The position numbers and the translations under genes are program-made. The notes beneath the pieces are model-generated. The model did no database searches and had not been told where the DNA came from. It worked only from the letters and a program-made list of their open reading frames with translations. From positions 1 to 6,711 of the forward strand of contig DVLP01000370.1 in assembly GCA_018715445.1 (NCBI GenBank): 6,711 bases of DNA, written 5' to 3'. How positions within the stretch are numbered: the stretch's first letter is position 1; the number at the start of each line of letters is the position of its first letter. This document shows, piece after piece, positions 1 to 4,926 of the stretch. The stretch comes from Candidatus Avipropionibacterium avicola (GTDB taxonomy: Bacteria > Actinomycetota > Actinomycetes > Propionibacteriales > Propionibacteriaceae).

Positions 1-239
1 CCCGAGGCCACCCAGGTCTGGGTGGGCAGGATGATCGACGAGTCCAGCCCGACGACGTCCTCGCGGGCGGTGACCATCGACTTCCACCACTGGCGCTTGA
101 TGTTCTCCTTGAGCTCCACACCGAGCGGCCCGTAGTCCCAGGCCGACCTCGTACCGCCGTAGATCTCCCCGCAGGGGTACACGAAACCGCGACGCTTGCA
201 GAGGCTGATCACGTTGTCGAGTCGGCTGGCAGGGGCCAT
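1..239 (-). CDS. glyS: Glycyl-tRNA synthetase, N-terminal part (runs off the left edge)
   Basis: This gene attaches glycine to tRNA-Gly in the cytoplasm, an essential step of translation. Only the first 79 codons are present. The translated start, [19 protein letters not shown], then [20 protein letters not shown] and [13 protein letters not shown], followed by a [18 protein letters not shown] segment, matches the highly conserved N-terminus of the single-chain (alpha2) class II glycyl-tRNA synthetase typical of Actinobacteria. The ATG at 239 is supported by a GGAG ribosome-binding site (complement of 250-253) ten bases upstream; an ATG 16 bases further upstream is out of frame. The gene is divergent from the ABM-domain gene across a 78-base gap. 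The catalytic core and anticodon-binding domain lie outside the window, so their integrity cannot be judged. Family identity is very secure; the choice of glyS over glyQS as symbol is only a naming matter. Confidence 0.95.
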   Translation of the reverse strand, partial: MAPASRLDNVISLCKRRGFVYPCGEIYGGTRSAWDYGPLGVELKENIKRQWWKSMVTAREDVVGLDSSIILPTQTWVAS

Positions 240-305
240 TCTTGTCACGCTCCATGAACACGAGGCGACCGGCACCCGGATGGCGTCGGTCTCGCCGACC
301 CAGCC

Positions 306-311
306 TACGCT
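306..311 (+). promoter_or_regulatory. Putative -10 element of a leaderless promoter for the ABM-domain gene
   Basis: TACGCT fits the actinobacterial -10 pattern TANNNT and ends six bases before the ATG at 318, so transcription would begin at or next to the start codon. No ribosome-binding site precedes that ATG, which agrees with a leaderless mRNA. No convincing -35 is visible at the right distance. This is inferred from pattern and position only. Confidence 0.4.
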
Positions 312-317
312 GAGGCC

Positions 318-629
318 ATGATCGTCCTCACCCGGTTTCGCGTCGCCGAGACCGCCAGCGCTGATTTCGCCGAACGCGCCAACGCCGCCGTCGCCCTGCT
401 CGAGTCGAAACCGGGCCTGCTCTCGCTGGATTTCGGGCGCAACCTCGACGAACCAGAGCTGTGGACCCTGACCACGCGGTGGGCCGATGTGGGCTCCTAC
501 CGCCGCGCCCTGTCGGGCATGGACTCCAAGATGGTGCTGGTCCCCCTGCTCAGCGAAGCCATCGACGAGCCGACCGCCTATGACGATGCCGACCTCGTCG
601 GGGAGAATGTCCCTCGTGGCTGGCACTGA
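318..629 (+). CDS. ABM-domain (antibiotic biosynthesis monooxygenase-like) small protein
   Basis: This 103-residue protein has the size and layout of the ABM superfamily, a dimeric alpha/beta ferredoxin-like fold. It opens with a beta strand (MIVLTRFRV, residues 1-9). A helix rich in Ala and Glu follows (about 14-29). Then comes the typical '[19 protein letters not shown]' stretch (about 31-49), a strand ending in TRW and the helical '[12 protein letters not shown]' (about 61-72). Some family members oxidise quinone-like substrates or act on haem, but many actinobacterial paralogues have no known substrate, so the family name should not be read as a role in antibiotic synthesis. The ATG at 318 follows a -10-like element without a Shine-Dalgarno sequence, suggesting leaderless translation. 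Its 3' end overlaps the next gene, so the two are probably co-transcribed. It is divergent from glyS. The fold assignment is good; the function is unknown. Confidence 0.8.
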   Translation: MIVLTRFRVAETASADFAERANAAVALLESKPGLLSLDFGRNLDEPELWTLTTRWADVGSYRRALSGMDSKMVLVPLLSEAIDEPTAYDDADLVGENVPRGWH

Positions 630-936
630 GAACACCAACGAACCGTCCGCCCTGCGACTGCAGGTGGAGCAGGTGAGTCGGCCACTGCTGGTGTGGCTGA
701 CCCGACTGCCGAAGATGGTCATCCCCCTGCTCACCATCGTGGTCCTCGCCGTCGGCGTGCTGGCCCCCTTGCCGATCGGGATCCCGGCACTGGCCCTGGT
801 CCTGCTGTGGATGGTCTGGCTGGGCTACCTCGCTTGGCCGGCGGTCACCCCCGGTGGCCGCCTGTTGCGCGTGGCCACGGTCGCGATCCTCGCCCTGGCG
901 ATCGTGATGCGGCTGTGGCCGGTGCTGATGGGCTGA
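616..936 (+). CDS. Small three-helix membrane protein (DUF6703-like)
   Basis: Starting at the GTG at 616 this encodes 106 residues. A polar, Asn/Glu-rich N-terminus (1-20) precedes '[12 protein letters not shown]' (22-33). Three hydrophobic segments follow at about 35-51, 54-74 and 85-105, so it should be an integral membrane protein with short loops. The pattern of a 'TRLPK' lead, an 'APLPIG' turn between the first two helices and a 'LGYLAWP' end of the second resembles the small actinobacterial family of unknown function that I recall as DUF6703. Start choice: the GGGGAG at 600-605 lies ten bases before the GTG at 616 but only one base before the in-frame ATG at 607, so 616 is the better start. 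It overlaps the ABM gene by 14 bases, implying translational coupling. The stop is 20 bases before a strong inverted repeat. The function is unknown and the family name is from memory. Confidence 0.75.
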   Translation: MAGTENTNEPSALRLQVEQVSRPLLVWLTRLPKMVIPLLTIVVLAVGVLAPLPIGIPALALVLLWMVWLGYLAWPAVTPGGRLLRVATVAILALAIVMRLWPVLMG

Positions 937-956
937 TCCCCCTGGGTCAGGTGGTC

Positions 957-991
957 AGTCCGGTGGTGATTTGACATCACCCGGCCGGACT
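957..991 (+). terminator. Strong inverted repeat: probable terminator of the upstream pair, overlapping the znuA promoter
   Basis: An outer 7-bp stem pairs AGTCCGG (957-963) with CCGGACT (985-991). An inner 6-bp stem pairs GGTGAT (965-970) with ATCACC (976-981). The two are separated by a 1x3 internal loop and capped by TTGAC. The element starts 20 bases after the upstream stop codon. There is no T-run, so it would be a U-less, actinobacterial-style terminator. It also carries the -35 hexamer of the znuA promoter in its loop, so it could equally act as an operator or an mRNA-level signal. The pairing is seen directly; the role is inferred. Confidence 0.5.
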
Positions 992-1000
992 ATTGAAAAT
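971..1000 (+). promoter_or_regulatory. Promoter of the zinc-uptake operon (-35 TTGACA, -10 GAAAAT)
   Basis: A perfect TTGACA hexamer at 971-976 is followed after 18 bases by GAAAAT at 995-1000, four of six matches to TATAAT. An alternative -10, TATTGA at 991-996, has only 14-base spacing and is less likely. The -10 ends seven bases before the ATG at 1008, so the transcript would begin at or very near that start codon. This is the best-formed promoter in the window and is placed to drive znuA, znuC, znuB and zur. Confidence 0.6.
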
Positions 1001-1008
1001 GGTTCCCA
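994..1008 (+). promoter_or_regulatory. Zur-box-like operator over the -10 and start of znuA
   Basis: TGAAAATGGTTCCCA differs at two positions (12 and 13) from TGAAAATGGTTTTCA, a form of the zinc-repressor box known from Streptomyces and Mycobacterium (consensus near TGAAAATNATTTTCA, recalled from the literature). The left half is perfect and the right half degenerate. It covers the -10 element and ends on the A of the ATG at 1008, so a bound repressor would block polymerase directly. A zinc importer downstream and a Zur-type repressor in the same operon make the assignment coherent. Confidence 0.65.
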
Positions 1009-2003
1009 TGTCGAAGATCTCGCGTGCGCTCGGCGTCCTGGTCTGTCTGGGCGCCCTCCTGCTCGGTGCTGCCTGCAGTCCGGACCGCAACGGTGGCGGT
1101 GAGCCCGGTCAGCTCACCGTCGTCACCTCGTTCTATCCGTTGCAGTTCATCGCCGAGCGCATCGCGGGTGACCACGCGAACGTCGAGAACCTCACCCAAC
1201 CCGGCACCGAGCCCCACGACCTCGAGCTCACCCCGAAGCAGGTCGGATCGCTGGCCAGCGCCGATCTGGTCGCCTACCTGAGCGGCTTCCAGGCAGCCGT
1301 CGACGACGCGATCACCGCCAGCGGCGCCGAGGACTCCTTCGACGCTGCCTCCGTGGTCACCCTGCGCCGCAACGACGAGGGACACGAGCACGATCACGAG
1401 CACAGTGACGAGGACCACGACGAGGACGGCCACGACGAAGCCGAGCATGACGAAGAAGGCCATGACGACCACGACCACGGCGAGTTCGACCCGCACGTCT
1501 GGTTGGACCCCACCCAGATGGTCGCCATCGCCGAGGAGTTCGCCGCCCGGATGGTCGCGCTCGACCCCGACCACACCGACGAGTACGAGGCCAACCGCGA
1601 CGCCCTGGTCAGCGAGCTCACCGATCTGGACGAGGAGTACGGGCAGGGTCTGGCCTCGTGTGAGCGCAAGGAGTTCATCACCTCCCACACCGCCTTCGGC
1701 TACCTGGCCGACCGGTACGACCTGGTCCAGATCGGCATCGCCGGGCTGAGCCCCGACACCGAGCCCTCCCCGAGCCGGATCGCCGAGATCCACGAGGAGG
1801 CCAAGGAGCACCAGATCACGACGATCTTCTACGAGACGCTCACCTCTCCCGCTGTGGCCGAGTCGATCGCCGGCGACCTCGGACTGACCACCGATGTCCT
1901 CGACCCGATCGAGGGCATCACCGCAGAATCGCGCGGGACCGACTATCTTTCGGTGATGCGCTCCAACCTGGAGGCGTTGCAGACTGCGAACGGATGCCAG
2001 TGA
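1008..2003 (+). CDS. znuA: Zinc ABC transporter, substrate-binding lipoprotein ZnuA
   Basis: ZnuA captures zinc outside the membrane and hands it to the ZnuB permease. From the ATG at 1008 the product is 331 residues. A lipoprotein signal peptide ends in LLGAAC, with Cys23 as the predicted lipid-anchored residue. 'VVTSFYPLQFIAERIAGD' (about 38-55) is the cluster A-I family opening. The expected metal ligands are His70 in EPHDLE, His163 in FDPHVWLDP, His227 in SHTAFGY and an acidic residue near Glu276 in FYETL. A His rather than Glu at the third site favours zinc over manganese. A His/Asp/Glu-rich loop (about 123-160, ten His) precedes His163, as in many zinc-specific members. Cys218 and Cys330 could form a disulfide. 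In-frame starts at 993 (TTG) and 999 (ATG) exist, but none has a ribosome-binding site, and the -10 position fits a leaderless start at 1008. It is first in the operon and probably repressed by Zur. Confidence 0.95.
   Translation: MSKISRALGVLVCLGALLLGAACSPDRNGGGEPGQLTVVTSFYPLQFIAERIAGDHANVENLTQPGTEPHDLELTPKQVGSLASADLVAYLSGFQAAVDDAITASGAEDSFDAASVVTLRRNDEGHEHDHEHSDEDHDEDGHDEAEHDEEGHDDHDHGEFDPHVWLDPTQMVAIAEEFAARMVALDPDHTDEYEANRDALVSELTDLDEEYGQGLASCERKEFITSHTAFGYLADRYDLVQIGIAGLSPDTEPSPSRIAEIHEEAKEHQITTIFYETLTSPAVAESIAGDLGLTTDVLDPIEGITAESRGTDYLSVMRSNLEALQTANGCQ
1416..1475 (+). repeat. 15-base tandem repeat encoding the His-rich loop of ZnuA
   Basis: Units starting at 1416, 1431, 1446 and 1461 each begin with a His codon (CAC or CAT) followed by GACGA in the first three and GACGAC in the last. 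In protein terms, His recurs exactly every five residues (HDEDG, HDEAE, HDEEG, HDDHD). Copies differ mostly by transition or synonymous-type changes, so this looks like an old in-frame expansion, not a recent slippage product. The reading frame is unaffected by unit gain or loss. Confidence 0.7.
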
Positions 2004-2803
2004 CCGACCCCGCACCACCGCTTGCCGCCGATGACCTGCACGTCAGGCTCGGCGGCTCGCCGATCCTGAGGGGGGTGGGCCTCAGCGTCGGCGCCGGCGA
2101 GTCGGTGGCCCTGCTCGGCGGCAACGGCTCCGGCAAGTCCACCCTGCTGCGCGCCTGTCTCGGGCTGGTGCCGATCCAGTCGGGCACCGTCGAACTCTTC
2201 GGCACACCGCTGGCCCGGTTCCGGCAGTGGCGCTCCATCGGCTACGTCCCGCAGCACTCCACCGGGACCCTGCGCGGTGCCACCGTGGCCGAGGTGGTCG
2301 GCTCGGGTCGGATGGCCCTGCGGACCCCGTTCGTGCCCGCCGGGCCGCGCCACCGCGCCGCCGTCGACCGGGCGCTGCGCCGGGTCGATCTGCAGCAGCG
2401 CCGCCACGACGAGATCAGCACCCTGTCCGGGGGTCAACAGCAACGGGCCCTGATCGCGCGCGCCCTGGTCAGCGAGCCCGACCTGCTGGTCCTGGACGAG
2501 CCGACCGCCGGGGTCGACCTGCACCACCAGGGTGAGCTCGCCGACACCCTGGCCGGGCTGTTGGACGACGGCCGGGCCCTGCTGGTCGTGCTGCACGAGA
2601 TCGGCCCCCTGGCTCCCCTGATCCAGCGCACGGTACGGCTTCGCGACGGGTTGGTGGTCGACCCCGGGACCGGCCCGGACGAGTCCGACCCGGCCTGCCA
2701 CGAACCCGACATCGGCGATTCGGGCGGCGTCTTCGGACTGCCCGCTGACACGCTGGCCCATCCCGAGGCCGGCCGCGGCCGTGACGGTGGCAGCCGTGCT
2801 TGA
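1994..2803 (+). CDS. znuC: Zinc ABC transporter, ATP-binding protein ZnuC
   Basis: This cytoplasmic ATPase powers zinc import through ZnuB. All expected motifs are intact in the 269 residues: Walker A GNGSGKST (43-50), Q-loop Gln87 in GYVPQH, signature LSGGQ (144-148), Walker B LLVLDEP (164-170) with catalytic Glu169, D-loop TAGVD (171-175) and switch His201 in VLHE. 'LFG' after SGTVE and 'RFRQWRSIGYVPQ' are typical of the metal-uptake ATPases. A tail of about 45 residues beyond the ATPase core (from about 224) is low in order and Gly/Asp/Pro-rich, with one Cys-His pair (235-236), and is not needed for the core fold. The ATG at 1994 overlaps znuA by ten bases. A GTG at 2000, forming a GTGA overlap with the znuA stop and with GGA five bases before it, is an equally good start. 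The 3' end overlaps znuB. Identity is secure from motifs and operon context. Confidence 0.95.
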   Translation: MPVTDPAPPLAADDLHVRLGGSPILRGVGLSVGAGESVALLGGNGSGKSTLLRACLGLVPIQSGTVELFGTPLARFRQWRSIGYVPQHSTGTLRGATVAEVVGSGRMALRTPFVPAGPRHRAAVDRALRRVDLQQRRHDEISTLSGGQQQRALIARALVSEPDLLVLDEPTAGVDLHHQGELADTLAGLLDDGRALLVVLHEIGPLAPLIQRTVRLRDGLVVDPGTGPDESDPACHEPDIGDSGGVFGLPADTLAHPEAGRGRDGGSRA

Positions 2804-3638
2804 GATCCTCAGCCTGCCGTTCATGCAACGGGCCCTGCTCGCCGCACTGCTCACCGGCCTGCTCGCCCCCACCATCGGCACCTATGTCGTGCAGCGCCGC
2901 CTCAGCCTGTTGGGCGACGGCCTCGGCCACGTCGCCATCGCCGGTGTCGGCCTGGCCTTCATCACCGCACAGTCCCCCCTGCCGGTCGCGGTGGTGGTCT
3001 GCGTGCTGGGAGCGGTGCTGATCGAGGCGCTGCGCCAACACGGCCAGACCAGCGGTGACGTCGGCCTGGCCATCCTGTTCTACGGCGGGCTGGCGACCGG
3101 CGTGCTGCTCTCCGGTGCTGCCGGCGCCGGGACCGGGACCCTCTCGCAGTACCTGTTCGGGTCGCTGACCACCGTCACCACCGAGGACCTGGTCGGGATC
3201 CTGATCCTCGGCACCGTGGTGATGGTGCCGGCGATCGGTCTGGCCCCGCAGCTGTTCGCGGTCTGCCACGACGAGGAGTTCGCCCGCGTCACCGGCCTGC
3301 CGGTGCGGTTCTACAACTACCTGATCGTGGTGCTGGCCGCCTTGACCGTTGCCCTGTCGATGCGCACCGTCGGACTGTTGCTGGTGAGTGCGTTGATGGT
3401 CGTCCCGGTCGCCGCCGCCCAGCACCTGGTCCGCGGCTTCACCGCCACCATGGCCGCAGCGATGGCGATCGGTGTGGTGGCCGCGGTCGGCGGTGCCGTC
3501 GGCTCGTACGGACTCGATCTGGCCCCCGGCGCGCTGATCGTGATCGTCTCCATCGTGGTCTTCGCGATCAGTTGGCCGGTCGGGACCCTGCTTCGCCGAG
3601 GTCGTACCATGGCCGATCATGAGCACGCCGAGCACTGA
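2796..3638 (+). CDS. znuB: Zinc ABC transporter, permease ZnuB (ABC-3 family)
   Basis: This is the membrane channel of the zinc importer. From the GTG at 2796 it has 280 residues, normal for ABC-3 permeases. The start 'MLEILSLPFMQRALLAAL' is characteristic of the family, which is why I prefer 2796 to the in-frame GTG at 2781; GGTGG at 2786-2790 can serve as ribosome-binding site. Hydrophobic segments lie at about 12-31, 44-58, 62-79, 88-108, 131-152, 174-189, 191-208, 218-238 and 243-265. The family's conserved 'GDGLGHVAIAGVGLAF' (40-55), the cytoplasmic coupling stretch 'DEEFARVTGLPV' (159-170) and 'VGLLLVSALMVVPVAAAQ' (192-209) are all present. The C-terminus ends in a short His-rich tail (ADHEHAEH) that may touch zinc on the cytoplasmic side, an inference. 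It overlaps znuC by eight bases and zur by 20, so translation is tightly coupled. Confidence 0.94.
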   Translation: MLEILSLPFMQRALLAALLTGLLAPTIGTYVVQRRLSLLGDGLGHVAIAGVGLAFITAQSPLPVAVVVCVLGAVLIEALRQHGQTSGDVGLAILFYGGLATGVLLSGAAGAGTGTLSQYLFGSLTTVTTEDLVGILILGTVVMVPAIGLAPQLFAVCHDEEFARVTGLPVRFYNYLIVVLAALTVALSMRTVGLLLVSALMVVPVAAAQHLVRGFTATMAAAMAIGVVAAVGGAVGSYGLDLAPGALIVIVSIVVFAISWPVGTLLRRGRTMADHEHAEH

Positions 3639-4038
3639 CCCGGGCGCCGGATCCGGGCCGGCCCCCCGTCGTACCCGTCAACGCGCCGCGGTCGGGGAGC
3701 TGCTGAAGACCCAGGACGAGTTCCGTACCGCTCAACAGATCCACGACCAGCTGCGCAGCGACGGCGCCTCGATCGGGCTGACGACGGTGTACCGCAACCT
3801 GCAGACCATGGTCGATGCCGGTGAGGTGGACATGATCCGCACCCCGGACGGCGAGTTCTCCTACCGTCGGTGCGCGACCGGTCAGCACCACCACCACCTG
3901 GTCTGTCGCAGCTGTGGACGCACCGTCGAGATCACCGGACCCACGGTGGAGCGGTGGGCCACCCGTGTGGCCGAGCAGAACGGCTTCCGTGAGGTCAGCC
4001 ACGAGTTGGAGATCTTCGGGACCTGTCAGGACTGCTGA
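3619..4038 (+). CDS. zur: Zinc uptake regulator Zur (Fur family, FurB-type)
   Basis: Zur is a zinc-sensing, dimeric DNA-binding repressor that shuts zinc-uptake genes when zinc is sufficient. The 139 residues contain a winged helix (about 18-84) with recognition helix 'IGLTTVYRNLQTMVDAGEV' (52-70), followed by the Fur-family dimerisation domain. Compared from memory with Mycobacterium tuberculosis FurB, all metal sites are kept: Asp71, Cys85, His91 and His93 (sensing site); Cys96, Cys99, Cys136 and Cys139 (structural site); His90, His92, Glu111 and His128 (third site). The 'YRRC' before 'HHHHLVCRSCG' is typical of Zur rather than iron-sensing Fur. The ATG at 3619 lies inside the end of znuB; the nearest GAGG (3598-3601) is 17 bases away, so translation probably depends on ribosomes finishing znuB. 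It has no promoter of its own that I can see, so it should be co-regulated with the transporter through the site at 994-1008. Confidence 0.94.
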   Translation: MSTPSTDPGAGSGPAPRRTRQRAAVGELLKTQDEFRTAQQIHDQLRSDGASIGLTTVYRNLQTMVDAGEVDMIRTPDGEFSYRRCATGQHHHHLVCRSCGRTVEITGPTVERWATRVAEQNGFREVSHELEIFGTCQDC

Positions 4039-4045
4039 CCGGTCA
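4036..4045. other. Palindrome joining the stop codons of zur and the convergent gene
   Basis: TGACCGGTCA is a perfect 10-base palindrome. Its left TGA is the zur stop and its right TCA is the stop of the opposing gene, leaving four bases between coding regions. A small extra hairpin (GTCAG 4025-4029 with CTGAC 4035-4039) overlaps it. There is no room for a separate terminator, so read-through transcription from either side would produce antisense RNA to the other gene. Confidence 0.4.
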
Positions 4046-4834
4046 CGACATCAGGCGCCGCAGCGACCGGGTGAGGCTCTCCGGCATCGGATGCTCGGCG
4101 GCATCACCGCGCCACGCGCCGTCCCCGGCTGCCTCCATCCACAACCAGATCACCCGGTCACCGTGGCGGGCCACGCCCCAGGCGCCCGCGTGCTCGCCGG
4201 AGTCGTCGGTCCAGCTCAGATCGGTCCACGAGCCTGACCCCAACGGGGTGCTGAGGTCGTGCTGCTCGCCCTGCTCGCCGCCGAGCCGCCCGGCACAGCC
4301 CATGCCGTCGGCCAGGATCTGTTCCTGGGCAGTGATTGCATCAGCCTCACCCTGGAAGCTCATCACATAGGCGAAGGCACGCCCCCGGTCGTCGGGCAGC
4401 GAGAAGGACCGTCCGTGGACCGCGGTCCGGGTGGGGGGACCGTCAGCGGCGAAGGTCTGGCACGGGGCCTGCGGATCCGCGAGCGCCTGGCCCACGGTGT
4501 CACCGGCCTGCCACGACGCATCCGGCCAGACCAGGTCACCCGAGGTGGGCAACTGCACCGCGGTCACCGGCGGGCCGACCTCCCCCGTCGGCGGAGCGGA
4601 GGAGTCCGGGGCGTCGGGACTCTGCTCGACCGAGGGCGAGGACGGCGGCGGAGGCGGTGGATCGACCGGACCACCGGGCGCATCGTCGCTGCGCAGGGCG
4701 AGGACGACGACGCCGGCGATCACCCCGGCCACCACGGTGACCGCCAACACCGCGATCACGATCGCTGCGGTCCCCAGCCGCGGTCGCGACTGGGTGAGGG
4801 TGGTCGGCGGTTCGGGGGGTGCGCCGTAGCTCAT
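4043..4834 (-). CDS. Single-pass membrane protein with Pro-rich linker and extracytoplasmic domain, function unknown
   Basis: From the ATG at 4834 the product has 263 residues. A short cytoplasmic N-terminus (1-20) precedes one transmembrane helix (about 22-47). A Pro/Ser/Asp-rich linker follows (about 53-90, with six consecutive prolines at 59-64). The C-terminal domain (about 95-263) should face outside. It is Trp-rich (203, 208, 219, 230, 232, 241) and has exactly two cysteines (125 and 180) that could form a disulfide. The layout recalls the anchored sensor-type domains of some actinobacterial proteins, for example PknH-like ectodomains, but I cannot show homology. AGGTGA (complement of 4845-4850) ten bases upstream supports the start over an ATG at 4876. 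It is convergent with zur by four bases and divergent from the SDR gene. No catalytic motif was recognised and no zinc link is visible. Confidence 0.8.
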   Translation of the reverse strand: MSYGAPPEPPTTLTQSRPRLGTAAIVIAVLAVTVVAGVIAGVVVLALRSDDAPGGPVDPPPPPPSSPSVEQSPDAPDSSAPPTGEVGPPVTAVQLPTSGDLVWPDASWQAGDTVGQALADPQAPCQTFAADGPPTRTAVHGRSFSLPDDRGRAFAYVMSFQGEADAITAQEQILADGMGCAGRLGGEQGEQHDLSTPLGSGSWTDLSWTDDSGEHAGAWGVARHGDRVIWLWMEAAGDGAWRGDAAEHPMPESLTRSLRRLMS

Positions 4835-4913
4835 CGGATCGATTTCACCTGCACGGGCGCCAGCCTGCCATACCATGGTGGCCCTGGCGGCCCGGTCCCG
4901 CGCCGTTGCGGCA

Positions 4914-4919
4914 TAGAGT
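4914..4919 (+). promoter_or_regulatory. Putative -10 element of a leaderless promoter for the tandem SDR gene
   Basis: TAGAGT matches TANNNT and ends seven bases before the ATG at 4927, again with no ribosome-binding site between. No clear -35 is seen. It lies in the 92-base divergent gap 4835-4926, which otherwise holds only an imperfect palindrome at 4867-4882 and the ribosome-binding site of the opposite gene. Confidence 0.4.
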
Positions 4920-4926
4920 TCGGACC

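Noticed and set aside
302..307. TAGGCT on the minus strand as a -10 for glyS
   Set aside because: It fits TANNNT but has no -35 match and overlaps the opposite gene's -10; too weak to annotate.
993..1007. TTG at 993 or ATG at 999 as the znuA start
   Set aside because: No ribosome-binding site precedes either, and both fall inside or before the -10 region; 1008 fits the promoter and gives a normal signal peptide.
990..2018. Long open frame on the minus strand opposite znuA
   Set aside because: It mirrors the high-GC codon bias of znuA, has valine-rich low-complexity sequence where znuA encodes His/Asp/Glu, and shows no family features.
1943..3635. Long minus-strand open frames opposite znuC and znuB
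   Set aside because: Their translations are Gly/Arg/Gln/Asp-rich with no recognisable domain, while the plus strand carries complete transporter motifs.
4867..4882. Imperfect palindrome around ACCATGGT in the divergent gap, as an operator
   Set aside because: Only the central eight bases are symmetric, the flanks are out of register, and no regulator is suggested nearby.
4819..4926. Upstream extension of the SDR gene to 4819
   Set aside because: It would overlap the divergent gene's start, adds no structured sequence, and the ATG at 4927 begins directly with the first beta strand behind a -10 element.
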